From: Cubamyces lactineus
Taxonomy: Eukaryota > Basidiomycota > Agaricomycetes > Polyporales > Polyporaceae
Reading direction: 5' to 3'
Length of the DNA stretch: 64,000 nt
Assembly: GCA_022376465.1 (NCBI GenBank)
Contig: JACDTU010000007.1
Location: 496,001 to 560,000, forward strand
Below the pieces are notes generated by a model that was not told the origin of the DNA, did not search any database, and worked only from the letters and a program-made list of their open reading frames with translations. The position numbers and the translations under genes were made by a program. Each line of letters starts with the position of its first letter. The first letter of the stretch is position 1. Of this stretch, positions 31,893 through 42,006 are shown one piece after another.

Positions 31893-32678
31893 ATGCTCCA
31901 CCGGTGCTGTACGAATACTCGAGCTCTCACCGCTTACGTTAAGACGAAAGGTGCTCCTCTGCTCGTCGTTCCTCACGCCGAAATAGCACCTCTGGATACT
32001 GCAAGCCAAGATCCAAGATCATCAACGAGGTCGTGTCCTCGCTCGCTCGCATGGACACACATAGATCCTCTCCCTATCGCCGCGCCGCCTTCGGAGCCGA
32101 AGAACGGCACTTGCGGGGCTACGAGCAGGACAAACGGCTGCTTTACAGCGGTGTGCGGTCGCAAACTTTGTCAGGTCCAGGAACTACTGGCCCTCGTAGA
32201 AACGGCGAACAGAGCCTCGGACTCGCCCGTAGCACGTCTGTTTGTAAATGACCTCCGTGCATGCAGCCCAAGACCCTCGGAGTATTCTGTCGGGAAACAT
32301 CCTATCAACCTTCGAGGATATGACGATAACGATATGTGGGCGTGCGCTGGTCAAGGCTTGTCTCTTGAACCCTGCGCCAGCGACTCAGGATACATCGTGC
32401 GTCTCAGGGAAGCGTACGCCTATGTCTTGTACGTGACTATTGATTTTTATGGCCATATGGGAGGCCTAGATCCACTTCCTGAGTCCATCTCATATTCCAC
32501 AGACCTGTGGGTAGACCTTCGAATCTACGAGCGGGCCGTCATGCATCGGCAAGCAGTACGCAGTTCTTTTTGCCAAAGCCAAAATATAAGTAGACCGCTG
32601 GTAGCCTCACGTTCTCATCCCAGATTTCACAGGCCGAGGACCTGCGATTCCTCGTCGCGCGATGCAATTCTTGCATGA
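31893..32678 (+). CDS. Hypothetical protein, 261 codons
   Basis: Unrecognised. A single open frame from ATG (MLHRCCTNTRALTAY...) to TGA, lying directly after the pyrimidine-rich tract and ending 136 bases before the next F-box gene. The central part (LCQVQELLALVETANRASDS, NLRGYDDNDMWACAGQ, LWVDLRIYERAVMH) has an ordinary protein-like composition. The first 60 residues and the last 30 are Ser/Arg/Pro-rich and may be artefact or intron. A frame this long that shadows no other gene is uncommon at this base composition, so a real gene is possible. No domain, signal peptide or family match. Confidence 0.35.
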   Translation: MLHRCCTNTRALTAYVKTKGAPLLVVPHAEIAPLDTASQDPRSSTRSCPRSLAWTHIDPLPIAAPPSEPKNGTCGATSRTNGCFTAVCGRKLCQVQELLALVETANRASDSPVARLFVNDLRACSPRPSEYSVGKHPINLRGYDDNDMWACAGQGLSLEPCASDSGYIVRLREAYAYVLYVTIDFYGHMGGLDPLPESISYSTDLWVDLRIYERAVMHRQAVRSSFCQSQNISRPLVASRSHPRFHRPRTCDSSSRDAILA

Positions 32679-32814
32679 AATGCACGGTCACGTGATCGTG
32701 TCGTGCGACATTGAGCGCTTAGGATACTCATTGCGGAGTTCAAGTGGCGGCCAATGCCGCCCCTATCTTGCAGTTCGACTTCGAACTAGTTGTATCAGAC
32801 ACCTCTAAACCAAG

Positions 32815-34933
32815 ATGCCAGCCGTGCTCTCCTTCTCGCAACTCGCTGAAGAGTTGCAGGTCTTGATCATCAGCCATCTAGATGCCGAGAGTATCCTCAT
32901 GTGCAGAGAGGTATGTTGCTGTCCATCGACCGTATACGCACACTGGTTCTTCGTCCAGGCTCGCAGATATGGATGGTGTACTGAAAAAGGAGCTGTGCAG
33001 ATCAGCAAATGCCTGCGCGATTTGATCGATAAAAGCGTGGTGTTACAATATCAGTTGGAACTCGCGCTGTTGGGGATGGTAGACGGGCCGCCTAGCACAG
33101 TGCCTCCAAGCGAACGTCTCGAGGCCCTGTGCGCGTTCAAGGCAACATACTCGGCGAGTACGTATTCTACGGAAGAAATCATCGTATCCGAGTCGCAACA
33201 TAGGGAAATGCTACTCGTGCCCTCGGACCCTGCGGAGATTGCGTACCTAGACAAGGAAGGCGAGGAATTTGTTCTCAATGTCCACCGGACCTCCTCTACT
33301 CCCTGTGGTACTCCCAGTCAGTCTCATCAAGCCACATTCGCGGGCATGGGTCCCTTCCTAGCTGCCCATCCCGAAATGATCTCCAACAACCTCTTCGTTG
33401 ACAGTAGCCAGGGGCTATTGGCGTACACATTCACTACGCGCGAGAACGATCCGGAGGGGGTGAGTCGACTCAAGCATTGAACTCGAGTATTCCCTGATTG
33501 TATGCCAACTTCCAGCCATACATGCTATCGCATTGCGCTTTCGCAAGGTTATCTCGAGGGCGAGTCCACTGGTACCAGCTCAATGATCTCCTAGCCCCCC
33601 ATCGTAGTATCACGTCCTGTCACAAGTTCCACCTACCGAATTTCCTAGATCCCCGTGAACGTTGCTTCCAAGTGCAAGTATATGGGGATTTGGTCGTCTG
33701 GAGGGTTGGAGAAGACTACGACGATGGGAGCGGGCTATCCGATATCATCGTACACAACTGGAAGATGGGAATCAATGTCTGGGTGAGTGTACAAACCTTA
33801 CTGACTTGTAACATCTTGCACTCCTAACCATGTCGGACATCGCGGATATTCCATGCCCAGCATATGCACGCTGATCGCTATGTTGGTCTCTACCGGGTCG
33901 AGCTGCTCTCGCCGTCCAGACTCGTTGTCATCAACAGTTTCGACCTAGCCATGCGACTGTACGATTTCGACCCCGAGCGTTCTACTGATTGTCCCCTTCT
34001 ACGGGACGTGGACGACTGCCGCTGTGTTTTGAAGCTTCCAGCTTGGTTGAAACGAGCCCCACCTGCTGTCCTGTCTGAGTGCGACACAGAGTCGTTCATA
34101 ACCCATTCCCCCAACTCCAATGTATCAGAAACTCAGCAAGCAATGTTTCTCCCTAACCCCGCTCTGAAAACCCTCGTCTTTCGATCCGAGTTCACCTACG
34201 AACGAAGCCAGCCCGTCGATGGCAGTCCAAAAGTGGCGTATTGGCGGGAATACGAGCGATACATGGCCTTCATCCCTGTTGACACACTGATGCAATTCTG
34301 TGAGGACCGCTGGCCTCTCCATGCATCGGTGTCGGATGGACCAGATGCTGGGGCTTCGCCTGTGCTAAGCTCTGCAGTTCCCTGGGAAGACTGGGGCCCT
34401 ACTCTAGGGGCACGCATTGACTACGCGCCGGAGCACCACCGGTATCGACCTCACTCCGTGCACGTACGCGTGGCCGGTGCGTATACTGCAGAATTGAGCC
34501 GCTGCTACCGCTTCACCGTCTCGTCACCTGCAAACTGTAGACTCTCCGTGATTGAGGTCCTCCCTTCGGCATCGCCGTCTCTACCATGTCGCACTCTGCG
34601 AATGCACAAGGCAGCGTCACTCGGGACTCTGGCCGGTTTAGATACCGTGGCTGAGGATTGGCTGTCCACAAGCTCGCTCTCACTCTCGTCATCAGACGAA
34701 AACCAGCACCGTGGGCCGATCACATGGAAGCCTCCTTTCTACGTGACATACACAATCCGAACGGTGGAGAGGACGTTGCTGTACATCACCGGAGACAGAA
34801 AGCTGTTTAGAGGTGTGCGACTCGTTGGTAACAAGATAGTTGTGTTCAGGTGAGAGCCCGCATTACGCCGCTCGGGCCGACGATAGAGCTGACATCTATC
34901 GTCTTGAACAGGTCAAAATTACACGATGATTAG
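32815..34933 (+). CDS. Agaricomycete F-box protein, inverted copy 2
   Basis: Paralogue of the gene at 23770-25787, on the opposite strand. Exon 1 (32815-32910) encodes MPAVLSFSQLAEELQVLIIS then HLDAESILMCRE. Exon 2 starts at 33001 with ISKCLRDLIDKSVVLQYQLE, which aligns with copy 1 without a gap and fixes the 90-base intron. Later exons start with PYMLSHCAFARLSRGRVHWY and contain VYGDLVVWRVG and IIVHNWKMGINVW. The long last exon starts about 33861 (HMHADRYVGLYRVELLSPSR) and contains VPWEDWGPTLGAR. Reading straight on gives a stop at 34853 after KIVVFR. I prefer splicing at AG|GTGAGA: an intron with AGCTGAC branch-like sequence ends at 34911, and a short exon encodes SKLHDD to the stop at 34933. 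A donor at the same codon in the other copies supports this. Role: probable SCF receptor, target unknown. Confidence 0.85.
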
Positions 34934-35119
34934 GACACCGTTGGTTGTCTCCTACGGACGTATAGTATAAAACAAGTCTTGAAATATGTGTGCGTATCGT
35001 ACAATACTGCAACAACCGGGATCTACTATGTGATTCACTGCTGTATGATGTGGATTACTCTGGGGTATCTGTAGCCAGGGTCGTACTGACGAAGGCCAAG
35101 AGTACCTTCGATGTGGGAC

Positions 35120-35125
35120 AAAAAA
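35120..35125 (-). terminator. RNA polymerase III terminator of tRNA-Glu (minus copy)
   Basis: Six A on the plus strand, i.e. six T on the minus strand, beginning shortly after the tRNA 3' end. Confidence 0.8.
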
Positions 35126-35127
35126 CA

Positions 35128-35199
35128 TTCCGACACGGGGAATCGAACCCCGGGCTATCGCGTGAGAGGCGATAATGTTAGCCACTACACCATATCGGA
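35128..35199 (-). tRNA. tRNA-Glu (CTC), second copy
   Basis: The reverse complement is identical over all 72 bases to the tRNA at 22923-22994, including anticodon loop CTCTCAC and discriminator A. Identity stops at the tRNA ends: the leader and trailer differ, so the pair is not a fresh duplication of a long segment. Confidence 0.95.
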
Positions 35200-35235
35200 T
35201 GTGATGACACTGGGCGCATATACATACGACAGGCC

Positions 35236-35373
35236 TGGCACCGAGTGGCGGCGTGGAAAACTCTCATCTACACCAGATACCGAAACTGGAAGACAACGCA
35301 GGTGATATCGCCTATGACGGTGGATGAGGAAGAGAAGCTGATGATTCATGGAAAGCTGATTCTGTTCAGGTGA
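35236..35373 (+). pseudogene. C-terminal remnant of a third F-box copy
   Basis: The frame beginning WHRVAAWKTLIYTRYRNWKT ends DEEEKLMIHGKLILFR and a stop. This matches the end of F-box copy 2 (TWKPPFYVTYTIR ... RLVGNKIVVFR) in order and spacing, and has the same AG|GTGAG donor before the stop. Nothing upstream restores the rest of the gene: the tRNA-Glu begins only 37 bases to the left. It is therefore a truncated tail left by a deletion or rearrangement, on the same strand as copy 2. Confidence 0.65.
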
Positions 35374-35846
35374 GGGAGCGATATAGCGCGAGAGCTGGAG
35401 ATTGAGCTCAGAGTACTTCTAGCCACGTCGCCATAAACAGGCCAGGGTGAATGAATACCTGAGTAGCCGTTGGGAAAGAGCGTTGTCGTTCCAGAACGAC
35501 GAAGGTTGCAAAACTCCTTGTCGAGATACGCGTGCATTTGCCTATGGTTATTGTTCGATTGTCATCAATACCTTATACAGTCAGCTACAGAGACTAGCAT
35601 CTACCCGACCCTGCTATGCTACAGCCAGAGGCTGAGATGTGCTGGTCGATATCTGCAATGATTCTGCATCATTCTAGTTGAGTGATAGGACACACTCTGA
35701 GATAAGTCCTACCCGAGTCCCTTGGCTATAGCATCGCATACCAATGTAATAATGTACATATTGCGCACCTACACCAAGGCGATATCGGCCACAGCGACTT
35801 CAATTCTATGCTCTTACCCTGTCGCGGCGGGGGCAAATATACGGGG
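35374..35846. other. Intergenic
   Basis: About 0.47 kb. It may include the last-exon equivalent of the F-box remnant (acceptor-like ATAAACAG near 35440). No other feature. Confidence 0.4.
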
Positions 35847-36716
35847 TCAGGAATCTTGCTGAGACCCCTGTGCTGGCGTGCCAGTGACTCTTGGTGGAGA
35901 TGCTTCCAGCGATAATTTGCTGGTATCGTTCGTGTCCAGCGATGGCCTTTCTCGCGAGGCAGCCTTCCGATTCTGCCTCGCATCCGAGAGGGCCTGCGTA
36001 CGTGTTGTGTACGTCTGTAGGACGAAGAGGGCTATCGCCTGCGTGGTCCTCAGCTCAGTAACGTCGTACCGCGAGCGGGACACGCTGAGCGAACGAGGAC
36101 GCACCAACAAGACGGCACCCATCATCAGCCGCTCTTTCCACCGGTCGTCCAGTCCAAAGTCCATTTCGGCGCGTTTCCTCTGTCGGGCCCGCCACATCGC
36201 CGTACTGAGGTCGTGGTAAGTAGGCCTGACAGTCGCGCCGAAGCCCTCATTCAAGCCGTCTACCGAGGATGCGTGCTTCTTCCCAGAGAGGATGGCGTAC
36301 GCCGAGGAGATGGCCTGGAAGCGTGCATGCGCGGTCTCTGCGGAGATGCCGCCCGCTCGTGCGGAAGGCGAGTCCGGGTGGTATATTCGCACGAGGTCAT
36401 AGTCTTCCAAGTGCGGCGTGTTCGGTCAGACGCGGTGGAGAGAATGAGAGAAGGCGGAACACGCACAGCGCGCCTTTACATCCGCTCGGGTTGCGTCCTT
36501 GGGGAGGTGGAAGATCTGGTGAGGGCTGGGGTGCGCGTGCGTAGGAAACGGGTACGGATTCGCACCGGTCGACGCAAACCTACGCGACCCTAATGAAGGT
36601 ATTGGATGTGTTTGTGGTGACCAGTGTGGACGAGAGAACTTCGGTCTGCTCCGGTTCAGCCAGGCTCCAGCACAGAGAGAGCGACAAGATGGTGCATTCC
36701 AGACAGATTTGAACAT
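35847..36716 (-). CDS. Mitochondrial-type J-domain (DnaJ/Hsp40) protein
   Basis: J-protein expected to stimulate an Hsp70 ATPase. The start MFKSVWNAPSCRSLCAGAWL gives a basic, acid-free N-terminus up to RRFASTGANPYPFP, typical of a mitochondrial presequence. The J domain runs from PSPHQIFHLPKDATRADVKA through helix II to the invariant HPD in YYDLVRIYHPDSPSARA, then RFQAISSAYAILSGKK. An intron between DVKAR and YYDLV (donor GTGCGT, acceptor TTGGAAG) restores the domain. A second likely intron (GTCTTG...ACGCAG) after KERLMMGA would create a hydrophobic stretch, AAIALFVLQTY, suggesting one membrane anchor; unspliced it adds an Arg/Ser-rich insert. The tail is disordered. An in-frame ATG at 36920 exists, but its extension is less like a presequence. 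No Gly/Phe or zinc-finger region, so this is a type III J-protein. Confidence 0.88.
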
Positions 36717-37386
36717 TGAAACAGATCGAGTGCTTCGCAACCGTGCCAAAGGCGAAGGATTTTGTGAACAGGAGAAAACAGCGAGGTTACCGGAGCAAAG
36801 AAGCAAAGTGGGCGCAACCACCTGGTTGAACGTCGGCAACTCCGACTCCGAGGCTCGACGCACCTCCGTCGTCGCGAGCGCTCCGTATATTTCGGACCGA
36901 CCCCTCTGGGCACTCAACATAGCTGAGGGGCGCGTCGTCCACCGTTGAGCTTCGTGAGGAAATTAACCAAAAGATCTTGATACACCGGTAAAAATTACAG
37001 TAGGTTCTACTCTACTGAAGCCTGCGCAATTAAGCAGCATGTATGCACCGCAACGGCCGAACAGCAAGCAAACTAGTGAGCACAAAATCAGGTCGCCGTC
37101 TCGAAGTCCCGACGAGAATGACACGAAGCACAGACACAATAATAGTATAATACCAGTACGCATGAGGAAGATCCAAGTCTCGGGAGTGGTATACGGAAAC
37201 AAGAGAGTGGAGAGGTGGAGAGGGGCTCCGTCACCTGTCATCGTACAAGGAAAGGGCACCTGAAGCAATACAGTAAGACGTGATAGATGTCGGCTCAGCA
37301 ACGGAAGAAAGACGCGTCGTCATCCAGAGTGGGCCATGATCGGAGCCGTTTGGCGTTCACGGGTCGATGGCGGGGATGGAGAACGT
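36717..37386. other. Intergenic, J-protein 5' flank and ErdS 3' flank
   Basis: 0.67 kb between two minus-strand genes. A minus-strand frame at 36963-37301 encodes hydrophobic segments but begins at a non-ATG codon and lies in the presumed ErdS 3' UTR. I do not call it. Confidence 0.45.
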
Positions 37387-40300
37387 TTACTTGGGCTTCT
37401 GGAGCATTGCCATGATGGCTTCGATACCCTTCATACCGAGGCCACCCTTCGGGTAGCAGATATACAACTACGAAGCGCAAACATTCAATACCCTTCCACA
37501 CGTCGAAAGCAGATCATGCATCACTCACAGGATCCTGCCACGTCCCGAATTTGCTGCGGAAGTCGCCCTTGCCGGTTAGGTTGAACGTCGACGACAGCCC
37601 ATTGTACGCCTTCTCGAGCGTCTTGATCCTGAAACCGTGCATGTTCTCTGCCGGGTGCAGCTTGTCGATCGCACCCGCCCCGAACGTCGCAGATTTTACT
37701 CCCGCATCACCGAGCTTCTTGATGACGAAGGTGAGGATGTACTCGATCGCACCGAGGGGCGCTCCCGGGAACTCGAGCGCCCACTTGATCTGGAAGCCGT
37801 GTCTGGGTGCAAGCTGAGCGAGGACAACCATCGCACAGGGCTGTGATAGAGGTATAATTTAGTTTCCCTTACATCAGCTAGGGGGAGAGAAGAGACTCAC
37901 CTTCCCGTCCTTATCTACAGCGTAGAAGTACTTCCGGTGCTTCATGTCGTCAAACGGCCGTACGCCCGTCAGATGGATTTGAGTGCCCTTTCGGCCCGCG
38001 GACCAGTCTTTGCAGCGCTGTTCGAGCTGCTCCTTGACCTTCGGGTCCATTTCTTGGCCAACTTCGATGATCTTGACACCCTCTCGCTCAGCGCGATGGA
38101 TCTTGCGACGCACAGTCTTGTCGTGCTCGGCGGGATCGACTTCCGTCGGATTGAGGCGCTCCTCCGCAACCGCAATGACAGCGGACCAGCCAAGGTCTTC
38201 GGCAAGGTATTTCTCCACGCTTCTGTCGACGCAGCACCAAACGGGTTTGAGCCCTTGTTCGTGCAGATGCGCGAGGTAGGCCTTGGCCACTCGGGGAATC
38301 TGTTCCGTCGGGCACAGAGGATTGCCGAAGGTGACAGCGAACCCGTTTTCAGGAATGTAACCGACAGCGGCTCCAGTAGTCTTGTCGCGCCACACAGTCC
38401 ACGCCGGATCAGTCCAGCTAGTATTCGTAGCGTCTCCGTACTTCGCGATAAGCTGTCCATGAAGGCATAAGCAATATACAATATTGGCATGACGGCCAAA
38501 CACTCACATTCTCCAGAGGTGGCAACTCACCAGTCCGCTTCCCTGGCTGGAACGTAGTTGCCTCGGGACCATGGAGAATGAGCGAGTTCGCAGAAACGTA
38601 TGCAGCTTCGGTAGGATCGTGGCCACGCTTGATGAAGCTCCGAGGATCCCTAGGGAAGAGACTTGCCCAGCGGATGTTTCCGAGCTTGAGGAACAACATC
38701 ACGACGCGCTCAAGTCCAACTCCTCCTCCGCCATGCTATAATGATGTTAAGTTGTCATACGTGTATGAAATACGACAAATTACTCACGGGAGGGCAGCCC
38801 CAGCGGAAGCCATCAACATACTCTTGCATGGTCTCCGGATCGACGCCTTCCTCCTTCATCCGCTTCTCGAGAAGAGGCGCGACGTGGATACGCTGACCCC
38901 CCGACAGGATTTCCTCTCCTCGCAGGAAGATATCATACGAATTTGACCACCGCTGCAATAGCTCAGATGAGCCAAAGGCATCTGGTTACCAAAACCAGAC
39001 AAGTACTCACGTTGTCGTCGGGGTCAGGCATAGTGTAGAATGGCCGAACCTCCAGTGGGAACTTGTCGATGATGTAATAGTCCGCGCCGTACTTCGCCTT
39101 CACGAGTTGACCCAGGCGTTGTTCTGCCCGGGTGCTCAGGTCGTCGAATTCGGAGAGCTCGCGTCCATCGTCCTCTGTCCAGCCAGCATCTCTCAACATC
39201 TGGATAGCCTCAGAGAATCTCAGTCGGGGGGTTTCGTCAAGGATGACGAGATCGTCGTGGGGGTAGTACTTCTTGACGGTCTCGATCTGTTCCATGTATC
39301 CGGATATCAGTATGAGTAGATTCGATAACTTGGCATGCACGGAGGTATACGGATGCCAGCGATCGAAATTGACCTCACCTCGTCTCTGAATCGGGCCTGT
39401 AGGCCTCTAAAGATGGTCTTGAGGAGGTCGTCCAGCAGATCAAGGACTTCGTGATAGTGGCTGTCAATCGCCATCTCCAGGTCGAGCCCGGTGAACTCTG
39501 TTAGATGTCTATGGGTATTGGAGTTCTCGGCTCTGAAGACTGGTCCGATTTCGAAAACCCTCTCCATGTCTGCAGCAATACACATCTGCTTCGCCAATTG
39601 GGGGCTTTGCGCCAGGTACGCCGGCCGCCTGAAGTAGTCCACTTTGAACACGGCAGCACCAGACTCCGTCGACGAGCCTTGCAGCTTCGACGAATGGATC
39701 TCGATGAAACCGTGCTGGGTGAGATATGAGCGGAAGAGCTCGCAGACACCAGCATGTATACGGAAGATTGCTTGAGACGCAGGCGACTATGAGCGGCCTC
39801 GTCAGTACATGCATACTCTCAGGGGCTATGACACGTACCCTCAGATCAAGGACTCGGTTGTCTAGGCGGGTACGCTCGCCTACCCTAGCGAAGTGGACGT
39901 CCTCCTGAATGTGCGAGGTTAGTGGATAGGTTCCGGCAATATGCAGAATGCCTTACCCTCTCATAGAACTCCTTCGGCCTCGACACATCTTCCACCTGGT
40001 ACGGTAACGTTGTGGAGGGTGCGGAGATCACGAAAAGCTGCGGAAACACATTAGTAAATGAGTCATTGTCCCACCATTGTCCCGTGTCACCTACTTTAGA
40101 GATCCTGATCTCGTACTCATGTATGCTAGTACTGTGAACGTTCTCCTGGTTTGGCGGTGGTCGCTGAATGACACCCTCGACGAGCACGATCGACTCGCGG
40201 GTAATCCCTTCGGCCCATCGAACCATGGTCTGGGAGACCTTGTCGGGCTCCTCTGTCAAGACACCTTGCACGGTTGTGAACTGATGCCGGAGGACAATGA

Positions 40301-41162
40301 AAACAATCTTCGACCCTGTGGTTCACGGGTAAGTGATCCGGGAAACAACTCTCTGGGTTTGGCGGACCAACCTAGGGGCCGAATGTGATGAACCCGAGCC
40401 CGGAAGACGACACGATCGCCTTCCTTCATCTGAGGGATATCTCGTAGGTCGTCATACCTGCGTTCTGGTGTGATATGAGCTACGAGAAATCAGACCACCC
40501 GTCAAGCGCGTACCTGCACGCCGTTGTGACATGATCAATGGCATGTCCCCCCAGTTATCTTTCAAAGGATCCTAGCATGCACGTCAGTTGAGTAATCCCG
40601 ATAGTTTGAAACAACAAGCGAGCGAGCGTCCCTCCAAGTGCGCTCTTGAGCATCCCCATCGACGTTCCACAGTGCGGCCGCGCCTAACTCATACGGCACA
40701 CAGAGCCCAGAGCTACGCCGCAGATCCGCGCACTAGAAACGCGCTTTGGAGGGAGCCGCTTTGCAGGCGACATCCTGCCTACGCGCATCTTTGTCATGCT
40801 GAAACACGCACCTCATCGTGAGCTTTCTTCATGCGCTCTTTTCGCAGGCGTGCCTCCTCCTCGTCCTTAGCTTCGCGTTCTGCCTTACGCTCGTCCTTCT
40901 GTTCCGTAAACGACAGACGTCGGCTGGAGGTGCTGCTCGGACGATCGGGCTCCTTTACCGCGTCCCTAGACTGTTGCTTCATTGCTGCAGTTTCGCCCTT
41001 CGCGTTGGTGTCGTCTACTTGAACTTTGGGTTCGGCTGACTGGTCAGCATGACCATTCATGAGCGGATGCCCGTTGCCATTTGTGAGATCGCGAGAGCTA
41101 GACTTGGAGAGCGAGCGAGTATGTGAGACAACTTTGGAGAGGGCCTTCTTGAGGGAGGCCAT
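37387..41162 (-). CDS. erdS: AspRS-DUF2156 fusion, probable ergosteryl-3beta-O-L-aspartate synthase (ErdS)
   Basis: Bifunctional enzyme. An aspartyl-tRNA synthetase makes Asp-tRNA, and the fused DUF2156 (GNAT-like transferase) domain moves Asp onto the 3-OH of ergosterol; this role is established for fungal ErdS. Many exons. The start [20 protein letters not shown] leads a charged N-terminal extension ([20 protein letters not shown]). The anticodon-binding OB fold is around [20 protein letters not shown] and [14 protein letters not shown]. Class II core: [20 protein letters not shown], motif 2 [20 protein letters not shown], and motif 3 [20 protein letters not shown] then [10 protein letters not shown] (about 38640-38740). 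The fused domain (about 38460 to 37387) contains [60 protein letters not shown] and FGTWQDP, and ends [20 protein letters not shown] and PK. No stop or frame break separates the halves, so the fusion is real within one gene. Cytosolic or membrane-associated. Confidence 0.92.
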
Positions 41163-41989
41163 GGTGGTGGCGGGAGGAGTAGTGGAGGAGTGGATGTATG
41201 CGGTTCGTACGGAGAAGGGAGAAGAGGTATATGAGGCTTGGCGACGGCAGCGGCAGGGTCAGGCCGGAAGGAAAGGACGCGCATGTGCAATCGACTCTGT
41301 CCGGCCGGTCTTTAGCGTTGCAACGCCCTCGACCAATCCAGACACGACGTCATTGCCCAAAGGCGTCCAACGTCATCCATCACTTTCTCCATATCCGGAA
41401 GCCGACCACGCTCTTGGCGCGTCTGTAGTCGTTCCTGCTGACTCAACGCCTACTCAACGCCCGTGAAAAGCAGAGTCGGCGCAGGTCGGCGTCCATCCGC
41501 CGGCCCGTACGTTAACACTTAGCAGCATTGTTGACAGTGTATGCTAACAGCTACAATCCGAATCGGTCTTTAGGTACTGAGAGACGAGTCGTCCTTGCGC
41601 GTAACGCGTCAGTGTTGTGGAGGAAAAGCCATACGCTCTGGAGCGCTCCAAGTGTACGGCATCAATTCGTCGCGAGAATCAACCTGACTCCACGTACATT
41701 CAGTCGTGGAGGCTTTCCGTTCGGGATCGTAGGAAAAACCCCGAACGCGTCTGTCAATCCGACTAATCAATCCGTCCATTCTTCTCGGGCTACTGTGCAT
41801 CCGCAGATGGCGCGACCGTCCGCAGAGCGCGGCCTACGCACCAGTAGAGCCCGAAGATCGCGGCCAATGGCAATATGACTGTGCGCGAGCTGGTGAGAGT
41901 TGGGTAGATCCGTGTGGAATACACTCAGCATTCCGACACTGTCGGGGAGTTTGCTAGACGCGTCCAGAAAACAGCGTATCGCGGAAAGC
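41163..41989. other. Intergenic, ErdS promoter side
   Basis: About 0.83 kb upstream of ErdS and downstream of the minus-strand tRNA-Arg. It should hold the ErdS promoter. Overlapping short frames have no family similarity. Confidence 0.45.
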
Positions 41990-41994
41990 AAAAA
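41990..41994 (-). terminator. RNA polymerase III terminator of tRNA-Arg
   Basis: Five T on the minus strand, about 12 bases after the tRNA 3' end. Confidence 0.7.
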
Positions 41995-42006
41995 GTGTTA
42001 ACCAAC

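Noticed and set aside
32950..33000. Reading straight through the first intron of F-box copy 2
   Set aside because: Read-through inserts VCCCPSTVYAH... into the F-box. Splicing 32910 to 33001 gives a gap-free alignment with copy 1.
22923..35199. Long terminal inverted repeats of a transposon
   Set aside because: The inverted identity is confined to the 72-base tRNA genes. No transposase, target-site duplication or integrase is visible inside.
36963..37301. Minus-strand frame with hydrophobic segments, candidate small membrane protein
   Set aside because: Begins at a non-ATG codon and lies within the presumed 3' UTR of ErdS; no family similarity.
37874..38503. DUF2156 part as a separate gene from AspRS
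   Set aside because: The segment continues AspRS in frame across an ordinary intron after [12 protein letters not shown] sequence, with no promoter or good start between; the fusion is a known fungal architecture.
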